A program made the translations under genes and the position numbers. A DNA stretch of 24,592 nt from an uncultured Eubacteriales bacterium (GTDB lineage: Bacteria; Bacillota; Clostridia; Christensenellales; CAG-314): the NCBI GenBank assembly GCA_900544545.1, contig UQVY01000016.1:1-24592 (forward strand), read 5' to 3'. Positions 16,293-23,021 of the stretch are shown here, piece by piece. Position 1 is the stretch's first letter; every line of letters starts with the position of its first letter. The notes under the pieces were generated by a model. It ran no database searches. It had not been told where the DNA came from and saw nothing but the letters and a program-made list of their open reading frames with translations.

Positions 16293-16321
16293 TTGCAAAA
16301 TCGTGTAAAAAGTGTTATAAT
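16293..16321 (+). promoter_or_regulatory. Promoter of small lipoprotein gene
   Basis: TTGCAA 16293-16298, a 17-bp spacer and TATAAT 16316-16321 with TG at 16313-16314 (extended -10). It has the same architecture as the promoter at 693-721, which also drives a lipoprotein. Confidence 0.8.
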
Positions 16322-16353
16322 TCCGTTATCTTTAAAAAAGGAGGAACTTTCTT

Positions 16354-16689
16354 ATGAAGAAGACACTGACCGTTGTCGGCGTCATAGCCGTGGCTGCCGT
16401 TCTTTGTCTGGTACTCGTCGGCTGCAGCGCCGTTCCCAACGGAACCTACGTCGATTCCACGGGATTGTTCTCTTACGAGTTTTCCGGCAATAACGTAACC
16501 ATCAGGGCGGGCAAGACTCTGTCCGTTTCTTACAGCGGTACTTATTCCGTCAACAAGGAAGGCGACAAGATCACCTTCACTTTCGGCGACGAAGACGCGT
16601 CCAAGTATTCCGGCGAATTCAGTTTTGCTCAGGATAAGAGCGCGGGTACCGTTACCATAGCGGGAACGGTTTACACCAAGAAAAAATAA
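16354..16689 (+). CDS. Small hypothetical lipoprotein
   Basis: A 111-residue exported lipoprotein of unknown function. The signal peptide MKKTLTVVGVIAVAAVLCLV ends in lipobox LVGC with Cys24. The mature 88 residues look all-beta: NGTYVD, YEFSGNNVTIRAG, SYSGTYSVNKEGDKITFTF and TVTIAGTVYTKKK alternate as in small lipocalin-like envelope domains. No catalytic motif was found. GGAGG at 16341-16345 precedes the ATG. Its own promoter and terminator make it a single-gene unit. Confidence 0.85.
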   Translation: MKKTLTVVGVIAVAAVLCLVLVGCSAVPNGTYVDSTGLFSYEFSGNNVTIRAGKTLSVSYSGTYSVNKEGDKITFTFGDEDASKYSGEFSFAQDKSAGTVTIAGTVYTKKK

Positions 16690-16702
16690 TCCGACAATTG
16701 CG

Positions 16703-16739
16703 GAGCCGAGGGGAGGGAACTTTTCTCGGCTCGTTTTTT
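16703..16739 (+). terminator. Terminator after small lipoprotein
   Basis: GAGCCGAG 16703-16710 pairs with CTCGGCTC 16725-16732 around a 14-nt loop, followed by G and six T residues. Confidence 0.9.
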
Positions 16740-16743
16740 ATGT

Positions 16744-16947
16744 GCGGATTCCGACGGGCAGGATAAATATCCGCGGATTTCTACGGATAAATACGCATAG
16801 TTTTTATTGAATAATGTATGGTAGAGATACGCGTACACATAGACGAGTAGCATACAGATATGCGTATATACCGACGAATAGCGTATAAATATCCGAAGAT
16901 TCCGATAAGTAACGGATAAAATACACATAGATTCCGATGAATAGCGG
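16744..16947 (+). repeat. Degenerate tandem array of about 31-bp units upstream of WYL regulator
   Basis: Seven imperfect units were found by eye, anchored near 16753, 16775, 16809, 16842, 16873, 16904 and 16936 (steps 22, 34, 33, 31, 31 and 32). The shared core is GAYGARTAGC followed by a TAYARATAYSCG-like half, and several units are preceded by GATTCC. The last unit runs into the ribosome binding site of the WYL gene. No clear promoter was found inside. Confidence 0.6.
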
Positions 16948-16963
16948 AGGTGAGGAAGGCTTA

Positions 16964-17851
16964 ATGAAAACCGAGAGAATGTTCAGGTGCATATTGCTTA
17001 TGCTTGGCGGAAAGAAGCTGACTTCCGCGGAGCTTTCGCGGGAGCTCGAGGTCTCGAGACGCTCGGTCCAGAGATACATAGAGTCGCTTGAGGACGCGGG
17101 TTTCCCGGTGATAAGGACTATGGGGGTAAACGGCGGATACAGTCTTCCGTCGGATTTTTCGGTAAAAGGCTCTTTTTTCACCGAAGAGGAATACGGGATT
17201 ATAAAGGAAAGTCTTTTGTCCGGCGGAAGCCCCGAGGCTGACAAGAAGCGGATTCTCCGCAAGGTAGAGAAGATTTCGGACGGCGCGGAGGAAGAGGGGA
17301 TTTTCTTTCCCGAAGAGGAGGACGACGGTATTCGTCTTATAATAGAGAAAGCCGCCGCCGAAAAACGCTGTCTGGAGATAGAATACACGGGAAGGGACGG
17401 AAGAAGTTCGACGCGGGTAACCGAGCCTTTGAGGCTGTTTTATCGGGACGGAGCGAGGTATCTTTACGCTTTCTGCCGCGAGCGAGGGGATTTCAGGACT
17501 TTTAAGCTCGGTCGGATAAAGGAAGCCGCGCTTCTCGACGAAAGGTTTGCGGCGAGGGAATTCTTTCTCGGGACGGACCTTTCGCTTTTCCACGAAAACG
17601 ACGGACGGATTACGGAAATCACGTTTTTTGCGGAGGAATCGGTATACGACGACGTAGCTTCGTGGCTCGGCGAGGACAGAATCACTCCCTGCGGAAGGAA
17701 ATATCTCGTACACGCGTCCGAGCTTTCGGATAAAACGCTTATAAGGAAGCTGCTTTATCTCGGGACGGACGTGAAACTCCTTTCTCCGGAAGGTCTTAAA
17801 CGCGATTTGAAGGCAGCCGCGGAGGAGATTTGCGGGGCGTACGGCGGCTGA
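16964..17851 (+). CDS. HTH/WYL-domain transcriptional regulator (YafY type)
   Basis: A 295-residue predicted cytoplasmic regulator. An N-terminal winged helix-turn-helix (residues 1-60) contains KKLTSAELSRELEVSRRSVQRYIESL. A WYL ligand-sensing domain at about 130-205 has PLRLFYRDGARYLYAF and FRTFKLGRIKEA; the name-giving triad reads YLY (166-168) here. A WCX-like C-terminal extension follows. The ATG at 16964 has GAGGAAGG 5 nt upstream. An ATG at 16937 in frame lies inside the repeat array and is less likely. WYL proteins bind nucleotides or nucleic acids in several stress and defence systems, but no such genes adjoin it. Targets are unknown; self-regulation through the array is possible. Confidence 0.9.
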   Translation: MKTERMFRCILLMLGGKKLTSAELSRELEVSRRSVQRYIESLEDAGFPVIRTMGVNGGYSLPSDFSVKGSFFTEEEYGIIKESLLSGGSPEADKKRILRKVEKISDGAEEEGIFFPEEEDDGIRLIIEKAAAEKRCLEIEYTGRDGRSSTRVTEPLRLFYRDGARYLYAFCRERGDFRTFKLGRIKEAALLDERFAAREFFLGTDLSLFHENDGRITEITFFAEESVYDDVASWLGEDRITPCGRKYLVHASELSDKTLIRKLLYLGTDVKLLSPEGLKRDLKAAAEEICGAYGG

Positions 17852-17909
17852 TTTTCACGTATAAAAGCGATTTCTTTCGGGAAAAACGAAAAAACGCGCT
17901 TAAAAGGCT

Positions 17910-17937
17910 TTGGAAATTGCGGGTTTGCGGTTATAAT
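17910..17937 (+). promoter_or_regulatory. Promoter of 67-residue protein gene
   Basis: TTGGAA 17910-17915, a 16-bp spacer and a perfect TATAAT 17932-17937. Confidence 0.65.
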
Positions 17938-17988
17938 CGAAGCGAGGAGACGAATAGTCCCGAAAAATAACGGATAAGGAGGCAGATT

Positions 17989-18192
17989 ATGGAAAACGAA
18001 AAGAAAGACGGAAGAGTCGAAGTCAGATTCACGGAGATCAAGCCGGTGAAGAAGGAAGAGAAGAAAGAAGCTTCCGGAAAGAAGACCGTCAGGAAAAAGT
18101 TTATAGTAGCTCCCGACGAGCCGGTCTATACGCTTCCGGTGATGCCGCCCGACTACGACAAGAAATTCAGGGGCAAGCCCGTCGAGAAATAA
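17989..18192 (+). CDS. Small charged hypothetical protein
   Basis: A 67-residue protein, not recognised. The first half is almost all charged (repeated EKK, KKEEKKEASGKK), the second has FIVAPDEPVYTLPVMPPDYD and ends in KFRGKPVEK. It has no signal peptide, membrane segment or cysteine and is likely disordered in large part. AAGGAGG at 17976-17982 is a near-perfect ribosome binding site, a promoter lies 50 bp upstream and a terminator about 150 bp downstream, so it is a credible expressed single-gene unit. Codon use is like its neighbours. Confidence 0.8.
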   Translation: MENEKKDGRVEVRFTEIKPVKKEEKKEASGKKTVRKKFIVAPDEPVYTLPVMPPDYDKKFRGKPVEK

Positions 18193-18338
18193 TCGGCGGA
18201 GGGATTGCGGCTGAACGGTTCCGCGGAAATAAAAGCGACGATTCGCGTCGGAATGTCACGATTGCGACGTTTTCGCGCCGATTGTCGCGATTTGCGGAGG
18301 CGGCGTTAACATCGGGTTAACTTTCGGTTTTTAAACTG

Positions 18339-18365
18339 AGGAAGCGCGTATCGCGCTTCCTTTTT
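18339..18365 (+). terminator. Terminator before DUF1538 operon
   Basis: GGAAGCGCG 18340-18348 pairs perfectly with CGCGCTTCC 18352-18360 around a TAT loop, followed by five T residues. Between 18193 and 18338 no gene was seen; the stretch has several short CGATTGCGACG-like inverted motifs and GTTAAC twice. Confidence 0.93.
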
Positions 18366-18406
18366 AACTGCGTCCGCGGAGTAAGGAAGACGGATACCGG
18401 ATTCGC

Positions 18407-18435
18407 TTGCAGAAAAGTCGGATTTATGTTATAAT
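18407..18435 (+). promoter_or_regulatory. Promoter of DUF1538/P-II operon
   Basis: TTGCAG 18407-18412, a 17-bp spacer and a perfect TATAAT 18430-18435, with TG at 18427-18428 (extended -10). Confidence 0.8.
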
Positions 18436-18465
18436 AAACGCCGAAGTCTGTGTCGGAGGTGCGGA

Positions 18466-20010
18466 GTGCTTAAACGAAACAAAAACACATTTATCCACGT
18501 CAACCGATCGATCGTTTCCGAGAAGATGAAGGAATCCTTCAAGTCGATCATGCCCGTTACGGCAATTATCCTGCTGCTTTGCTTCACGATGGTTCCCGTC
18601 GAATCGGGAGCCTTTCTGGCTTTTATAATCGGGGCTTTGCTTCTGATAGTCGGAATGGGGCTGTTTTCGATGGGCGCGGATACGGCGATGACTCCTATCG
18701 GACAATACATAGGCGCGACCGCTATCAGAAAGAAGAAGATCTGGATTCTTGTGCTTATATGCTTTATCGTCGGCGTTCTCATAACAATTTCCGAACCCGA
18801 TCTTCACGTTCTTTCCGAGCAGGTCAGCGATATTCCCAAGGTCTGGCTCATAGGCGGAGTGGCTATCGGCGTGGGTTTGTTTCTTGCGATTGCCTGCCTG
18901 AGGATAGTCTTTTCGATCAAGTTCTCCTATCTGCTCATAGGCTGCTACGCGTTCATCTTTCTTCTGATGTTCTTCATACCGAGCGACTTTGCGGCGATTG
19001 CCTTTGACGCGGGCGGAGTTACTACGGGGCCGATAAGCGTTCCCTTCATAATCGCGATAGGCACGGGTATCGCTTCTATGCGAAACGACAAGAACGCCGA
19101 CAACGACAGCTTCGGTCTTACGGCTCTTTGCTCGGTAGGTCCGATAATCGCGGTTCTGCTTCTCGGTTTGGTATTCAAGCCGGGGGACTCGGAGTACATC
19201 GCGCCCGAAACGATAATCGCCGCCGATTCGAGGGAGCTTATAAGCATATATCTCCGTGCGTTTCCGACGTATATGAAGGAGGTCGGCATCGCGCTTCTTC
19301 CGATAATCGTGTTCTTCAACATAAGCCGATTCTTAGGCGCGAAACAGACCAAGGAAGAATTCGTGAGGATTCTTATCGGTATAGTTTATACCTACGTGGG
19401 GCTGGTTCTTTTCCTCGTCGGAATAAACGTCGGTTTCCTTCCGATAGGAACGCTTATAGGAAAGACCTTCGGAGCTATGGACATAAGCTGGATTATCGTT
19501 CCGATAGGAATGGTTATCGGCTTCTTCGTAATAGCCGCCGAGCCGGCAGTCCCCATTCTCACCAAGCAGGTTCACGAAGTAACGGGCGGCGCGGTTCCGC
19601 AGAAGGCTCTGAGAGTAAGTCTTATGATAGGTATGGCTTTATCGGTAGGGCTTGCGCTCACGAGGATTCTTCTGAGGATACCGATTCTGTATTTCCTCGT
19701 TCCCGGATACGTAATAGCTCTGACTCTTTCGTTTTTCGTACCGGATATATTCACCGCCATCGCGTTCGACGCGGGCGGAGTTGCTTCGGGAGCGATGACC
19801 GCGAGTTTCCTTCTTCCGATGGGAATAGGTCTTTGTACTGCGGTCGGAGGGAACGTAACGACGGAAGGTTTCGGAATGGTCGCGATGGTCGCGATGACTC
19901 CGCTCATCACCATTCAGGTTCTCGGTCTTTATTCCAAGATCAGACGCCGCAGACTCGGCAAGGCTCAGGAAGAGGCGAAAGGTCAGGAAAGCGAAGACAT
20001 CATCAGCTGA
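18466..20010 (+). CDS. DUF1538 membrane protein, two-repeat putative transporter
   Basis: A 514-residue polytopic membrane protein made of two DUF1538 repeats. Each half carries an EP motif (ISEPDLHVL, Glu110; AAEPAVPIL, Glu359) and later FxAIAFDAGGV (Phe180 and Phe434), a pattern typical of an inverted- or tandem-repeat transporter. About 12 hydrophobic segments are visible. Translation starts at GTG 18466, set by GGAGG at 18455-18459 with a 6-nt spacer; the next ATG (18526) would cut a polar N-terminus and has a poorer site. The charged C-terminal tail faces the cytoplasm by inference. It is followed 23 bp later by a tandem P-II gene. The transported substrate is unknown. Confidence 0.9.
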   Translation: MLKRNKNTFIHVNRSIVSEKMKESFKSIMPVTAIILLLCFTMVPVESGAFLAFIIGALLLIVGMGLFSMGADTAMTPIGQYIGATAIRKKKIWILVLICFIVGVLITISEPDLHVLSEQVSDIPKVWLIGGVAIGVGLFLAIACLRIVFSIKFSYLLIGCYAFIFLLMFFIPSDFAAIAFDAGGVTTGPISVPFIIAIGTGIASMRNDKNADNDSFGLTALCSVGPIIAVLLLGLVFKPGDSEYIAPETIIAADSRELISIYLRAFPTYMKEVGIALLPIIVFFNISRFLGAKQTKEEFVRILIGIVYTYVGLVLFLVGINVGFLPIGTLIGKTFGAMDISWIIVPIGMVIGFFVIAAEPAVPILTKQVHEVTGGAVPQKALRVSLMIGMALSVGLALTRILLRIPILYFLVPGYVIALTLSFFVPDIFTAIAFDAGGVASGAMTASFLLPMGIGLCTAVGGNVTTEGFGMVAMVAMTPLITIQVLGLYSKIRRRRLGKAQEEAKGQESEDIIS

Positions 20011-20033
20011 CAGAAGCTGTGAGGTAAAAAAGT

Positions 20034-20723
20034 ATGTTAGGTTTGAAATATCTCGTAACGATTACGCTGAGGGAAAACGCCGAGCAGTATCTCGATTTTT
20101 TCCACAGACACAACGTGAATTCCGTACTCAGCGTTTACTGCAACGGAACGGCAACCGATAAGACCTTGAGTTATTTCGGTCTGGAGAGGACGGAGAAGAT
20201 TATGTTCAAGTACGTGGTAAGCGATTCGGCTGTACCGGACATAGTGCGCGGGCAGCTTCACGAAATGAACATAGGCGCGTCGGGAAACGGCATAACGGTC
20301 GTGGTTCCGCTTGACGGATTGGGCGGCACGGCCGCGCTGAATCACTTTACGGGCAGTATGTCCGTCAATAAGGAGGTCTGCAGTATGGCTGCACAGGGAA
20401 GCGATTACAAATACGCATTGATAATAACCATAGTCAACAGGGGCAATTCCGATCTCGTTATGGATGCCGCGCGCGAAAAGGGCGCAAGGGGCGGTACGAT
20501 AGTCAAGGCTATGGGAACGGGCGCGGAGATCGCTAAGTTTTTCGGAGTTTCCATACCGGACGAAAAGGAACTGGTGTATATCGTTACGACCAAGGCCGAC
20601 CGCGACGGGATTATGAAATCCATAATGGAGAAAGCCGGCGTCAACACCGACGCTCACGGAATAGTCTTTGCTCTTCCGGTCGAGAGCGTCATCGGTCTTC
20701 AGAGTCTTGTAGATATAGAGTAG
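20034..20723 (+). CDS. Tandem P-II-like signalling protein
   Basis: A 229-residue cytoplasmic protein with two P-II (GlnB-like) ferredoxin folds. The first spans about 1-105 (LKYLVTITLRENAEQYLDFF, then NGITVVVPLDGLGG). The second spans about 125-229 (YALIITIVNRGNSDLVMDAA, GARGGTIVKAMGTG, VYIVTTKADRDGIMKSIM, GIVFALPVESVIGL). The second domain keeps the GARGGT segment at the base of the T loop; the first is more divergent and its T-loop region is unusual. There is no typical uridylylated Tyr context. GAGGT precedes the ATG. Being coupled to DUF1538, it probably senses a nucleotide or metabolite and gates that membrane protein. A 13-bp repeat array begins at its stop codon. Confidence 0.88.
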   Translation: MLGLKYLVTITLRENAEQYLDFFHRHNVNSVLSVYCNGTATDKTLSYFGLERTEKIMFKYVVSDSAVPDIVRGQLHEMNIGASGNGITVVVPLDGLGGTAALNHFTGSMSVNKEVCSMAAQGSDYKYALIITIVNRGNSDLVMDAAREKGARGGTIVKAMGTGAEIAKFFGVSIPDEKELVYIVTTKADRDGIMKSIMEKAGVNTDAHGIVFALPVESVIGLQSLVDIE

Positions 20724-20834
20724 GTATACAGACTAAGGATATAGACTGAGTATACAGACTGAAGATATAGACCAAGTATACTAACTGAGGATACAGAGTA
20801 GGTATACAGACTAAGGATATGGAATAAATATCAG
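20718..20834 (+). repeat. 13-bp tandem repeat array (26-bp higher-order unit)
   Basis: Nine consecutive 13-bp units, consensus GACTRAGRATATA, start at 20718 inside the last codons of the P-II gene. A possible extra unit at 20705-20717 is still coding. Alternate units differ (GTATACA or GATATA endings), giving a 26-bp period; the 26-bp blocks at 20718 and 20796 match at 25 of 26 positions. GTATAC sites are palindromic. Confidence 0.9.
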
Positions 20835-20875
20835 AACTTAGGACGCGGAAAGTCGCGGACGGGTATATCTGACAG

Positions 20876-20909
20876 CGGGGCTTCCGTCGGGAGTCCCGTT
20901 TTCGTTTTT
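20876..20909 (+). terminator. Terminator after DUF1538/P-II operon
   Basis: CGGGGCTTCC 20876-20885 pairs with GGGAGTCCCG 20889-20898 (two G-T pairs) around a 3-nt loop, followed by TTTTCGTTTTT. Confidence 0.85.
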
Positions 20910-20973
20910 CCGGAGGATAGTCGGCTTTTGCGGGCGAATACCGCGGTAAAAGCGGAGCGCCGCCGTCAATTGC

Positions 20974-21002
20974 TTGACAAAAGCCCGCGCGTATTGTAAA
21001 AT
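20974..21002 (+). promoter_or_regulatory. Promoter of glyQS
   Basis: A consensus TTGACA 20974-20979, a 17-bp spacer and TAAAAT 20997-21002 (5 of 6). The leader is only about 30 nt, so there is no room for a T-box. Confidence 0.9.
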
Positions 21003-21038
21003 CAGTCGGAAAGACTCCGAGGAGGTATTGTAGGTATT

Positions 21039-22421
21039 ATGGCAGTAACTATGGATAAAATCGTCAATCTCTGTAAAGGCAGAGGTTTCATATACGCAGG
21101 CAGCGAAATTTACGGCGGTCTCGCCAACACGTGGGATTACGGACCTTTGGGCGTCGAGCTTATCAACAACGTAAAGCGCGCCTGGTGGAAGAAATTCGTT
21201 CAGGAATCTCCATATAACGTCGGGGTAGACTGCGCGATTCTTATGAATCCCAGGACCTGGGAGGCTTCGGGACACATAAAGAAAGCCACCGATCCTCTTA
21301 TGGATTGCAGGGGCTGCAAGACTCGTCAGAGAGCCGATACTCTCATAGAAAAATACTGCGCGGAAAAAGGTCTCGACTATACTCCTTCGGGAAAGACAGA
21401 CAAGGAGCTCGAAGCCTTTATCGCCGAGCACGAGATTCCCTGTCCCGAATGCGGAAAGCACGACTGGACGGGCATCAGGCAGTTCAATATAATGTTCAAG
21501 ACTTTTCAGGGAGTAACCGAGGATTCTACCGCTACGGTCTATCTTCGTCCCGAAACGGCTCAGGGCATTTTCGTGAATTTCAAGAACGTCCAGAGGACTT
21601 CGAGGAAGAAGGTTCCCTTCGGAATCGCACAGATCGGAAAATCCTTCAGAAACGAAATAACCCCCGGCAACTTCATTTTCAGAACGAGGGAGTTCGAACA
21701 GATGGAGCTTGAATTCTTCTGTAAGCCCGGCACGGATCTGGAGTGGTTCGGCTACTGGAAGGATTACTGCAGGAACTGGCTGGAAACTCTCGGAATCAAG
21801 GGCGACAATTTAAGGCTCCGCGACCACGACGCGAAGGAGCTTTGCCATTATTCCAAGGCTACGACCGACTTCGAATTCAACTTCCCCTTCGGCTGGGGAG
21901 AACTCTGGGGTATAGCCGACAGAACGGACTACGACCTCAAGTGTCATCAGGCGGTTTCCGGTCAGCCAATGGACTATCTCGATCCCGTAACCAACGAAAA
22001 GTATATTCCCTATTGTATAGAGCCGTCGCTCGGCGTGGGAAGAGTGGCTCTCGCCTTTCTCTGCAACGCCTATTGCGAGGAGGAGGTCGGCGAAAACGAC
22101 GTAAGAACCGTTCTTAAGCTCCATCCCGCGCTTGCTCCCGTAAAGGCTGCGATTCTTCCGCTCAGCAAGAAGCTCAACGCGAAAGCCGAGGAGATTCACT
22201 CTATGCTCGCGAAGCGTTTTGCCGTCGAATTCGACGACGCGGGAAGTATCGGAAAGCGTTACCGCAGGTTCGACGAAATAGGAACTCCCTATTGCGTTAC
22301 GGTGGATTTCGATACGGAAACCGACGGCTGCGTAACGGTAAGAAACAGGGATACTATGCTTCAGGAAAGGATTCCCGTGGAATCTCTGACGAGCTGGATA
22401 GAAGAAAGGTTGGAATTTTGA
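21039..22421 (+). CDS. glyQS: Glycyl-tRNA synthetase, single-chain dimeric type
   Basis: A 460-residue class II synthetase that charges tRNA-Gly. The N-terminus MDKIVNLCKGRGFIYAGSEI leads into GGLANTWDYGPLGVEL. A CxxC pair (CRGCKTR) and a second pair (CPECGKHDW) form the zinc-type insertion. Motif 2 lies around FRTREFEQMELEFF, motif 3 is GVGRVALAFL from residue 332, and the anticodon-binding domain occupies the last 100 residues. Length fits the alpha-2 type, not the GlyQ/GlyS tetramer. GGAGG lies 13 nt before the ATG at 21039, slightly far; an ATG at 21051 (MDKIVN) is an alternative start. Confidence 0.97.
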   Translation: MAVTMDKIVNLCKGRGFIYAGSEIYGGLANTWDYGPLGVELINNVKRAWWKKFVQESPYNVGVDCAILMNPRTWEASGHIKKATDPLMDCRGCKTRQRADTLIEKYCAEKGLDYTPSGKTDKELEAFIAEHEIPCPECGKHDWTGIRQFNIMFKTFQGVTEDSTATVYLRPETAQGIFVNFKNVQRTSRKKVPFGIAQIGKSFRNEITPGNFIFRTREFEQMELEFFCKPGTDLEWFGYWKDYCRNWLETLGIKGDNLRLRDHDAKELCHYSKATTDFEFNFPFGWGELWGIADRTDYDLKCHQAVSGQPMDYLDPVTNEKYIPYCIEPSLGVGRVALAFLCNAYCEEEVGENDVRTVLKLHPALAPVKAAILPLSKKLNAKAEEIHSMLAKRFAVEFDDAGSIGKRYRRFDEIGTPYCVTVDFDTETDGCVTVRNRDTMLQERIPVESLTSWIEERLEF

Positions 22422-22473
22422 TTTTCGGAAATGCGGCTGAAACGTAGTCGTTGCCCCGATAAGTTTACTTTGC

Positions 22474-22510
22474 AAAAACGTCTTTTCCGCGTAAGGAAAG
22501 GGCGTTTTTT
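22474..22510 (+). terminator. Terminator after glyQS
   Basis: AAAAACGTCTTTTCC (22474-22488) pairs with GGAAAGGGCGTTTTT (22495-22509), with two G-T pairs and a GCGTAA loop, ending in six T residues. Confidence 0.9.
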
Positions 22511-22667
22511 GATTTTTGAGCAGAACAAGAACGTTTGAACGATTTACAGTGGTCAAGTATAACCTTGAAAATAACGCAACAAGGTGGTTTTTGCGCAAAA
22601 AAGCGAGTATCCGTACGGAAGAAGGAAAAATATTTCAGGATAAGTCTATGAATTTTGCGTTTATTTC

Positions 22668-22696
22668 TTTACAAAACGAAAATTATCGGTTATAAT
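22668..22696 (+). promoter_or_regulatory. Promoter of repeat lipoprotein leader
   Basis: TTTACA 22668-22673, a 17-bp spacer and a perfect TATAAT 22691-22696. The predicted start near 22703 leaves a leader of about 320 nt. Between 22511 and 22667 nothing else was recognised. Confidence 0.85.
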
Positions 22697-22702
22697 AGTG
22701 TA

Positions 22703-23021
22703 AAGGTGTAAGTATCGACGTTCATTACTGCACCCGGAATGCAGACGGAACTTCGTCCGTGACCCTATGAGGACGAGGAACCGCGGATCCGACGGCAGCT
22801 GCGCATGAATTCGGACGCACCTCGGGGAAGGGTATCTTTCCGCGGGGATTTTCGGATTTTGCGACGCCGTTTTAACGGGATTGCGTTGCGGCGGCGGTTG
22901 TGCGGATGCGCAGGACTCTCATCCTTGCAGGAGCGGGAAACCGTTTTCAGGGTGCGCTGATAAGTCGATGCTTTTATCCGATCTAATGGTATAGGGCCCA
23001 TTAAAAAAATAGGAGGAAACA
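22703..23021 (+). promoter_or_regulatory. Long structured 5' leader, candidate cis-regulatory RNA
   Basis: The leader is GC-rich compared with other intergenic DNA here and has no supported gene. AAGTATCGAC 22710-22719 can pair with GTCGATGCTT 22964-22973 (10 contiguous pairs, one G-T), enclosing 244 nt. Inside are local hairpins CTGCA/TGCAG (22728-22744), ACGGA/TCCGT (22745-22760), CGAGG/CCTCG (from 22774) and a CGG-GAAA-CCG tetraloop hairpin near 22934-22943. After the long helix, TAATGG/CCATTA (22984-23003) precedes the GGAGG of the lipoprotein. No known riboswitch class was identified. Confidence 0.45.

Noticed and set aside
16744..16947. Repeat arrays considered as CRISPR.
   Set aside because: Units are degenerate and contiguous with no constant repeat and unique spacer structure, and no cas genes are present. 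The same holds for 20718-20834 and 536-620.
18488..18496. TTTATCCAC near the DUF1538 start as a DnaA box near an origin.
   Set aside because: It is a single imperfect box inside a coding region, with no dnaA/dnaN and no AT-rich cluster, despite rpmH being origin-linked in many Firmicutes.
22777..22785. GGAACCGCG in the lipoprotein leader matches 9 positions of the T-box core UGGNACCGCG.
   Set aside because: The essential first U is A here, so it could not pair with tRNA CCA. It lies only about 75 nt after the transcription start with no room for a specifier stem, and the gene is not amino-acid related.
22772..22826. GACGAGG and GAGGAACC resemble pieces of the glmS ribozyme and the c-di-AMP (ydaO) riboswitch.
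   Set aside because: The glmS cleavage sequence AGCGCC and pseudoknot are absent and the downstream gene is not glmS. The ydaO core order (GGAGGAACC, then GGGGUNAAUC, then GCUAAC) is not found.
22805..22960. A 51-codon open frame in the leader.
   Set aside because: There is no ribosome binding site, the predicted peptide is Arg-rich and lacks any recognised motif, and the base pattern fits structured RNA better.
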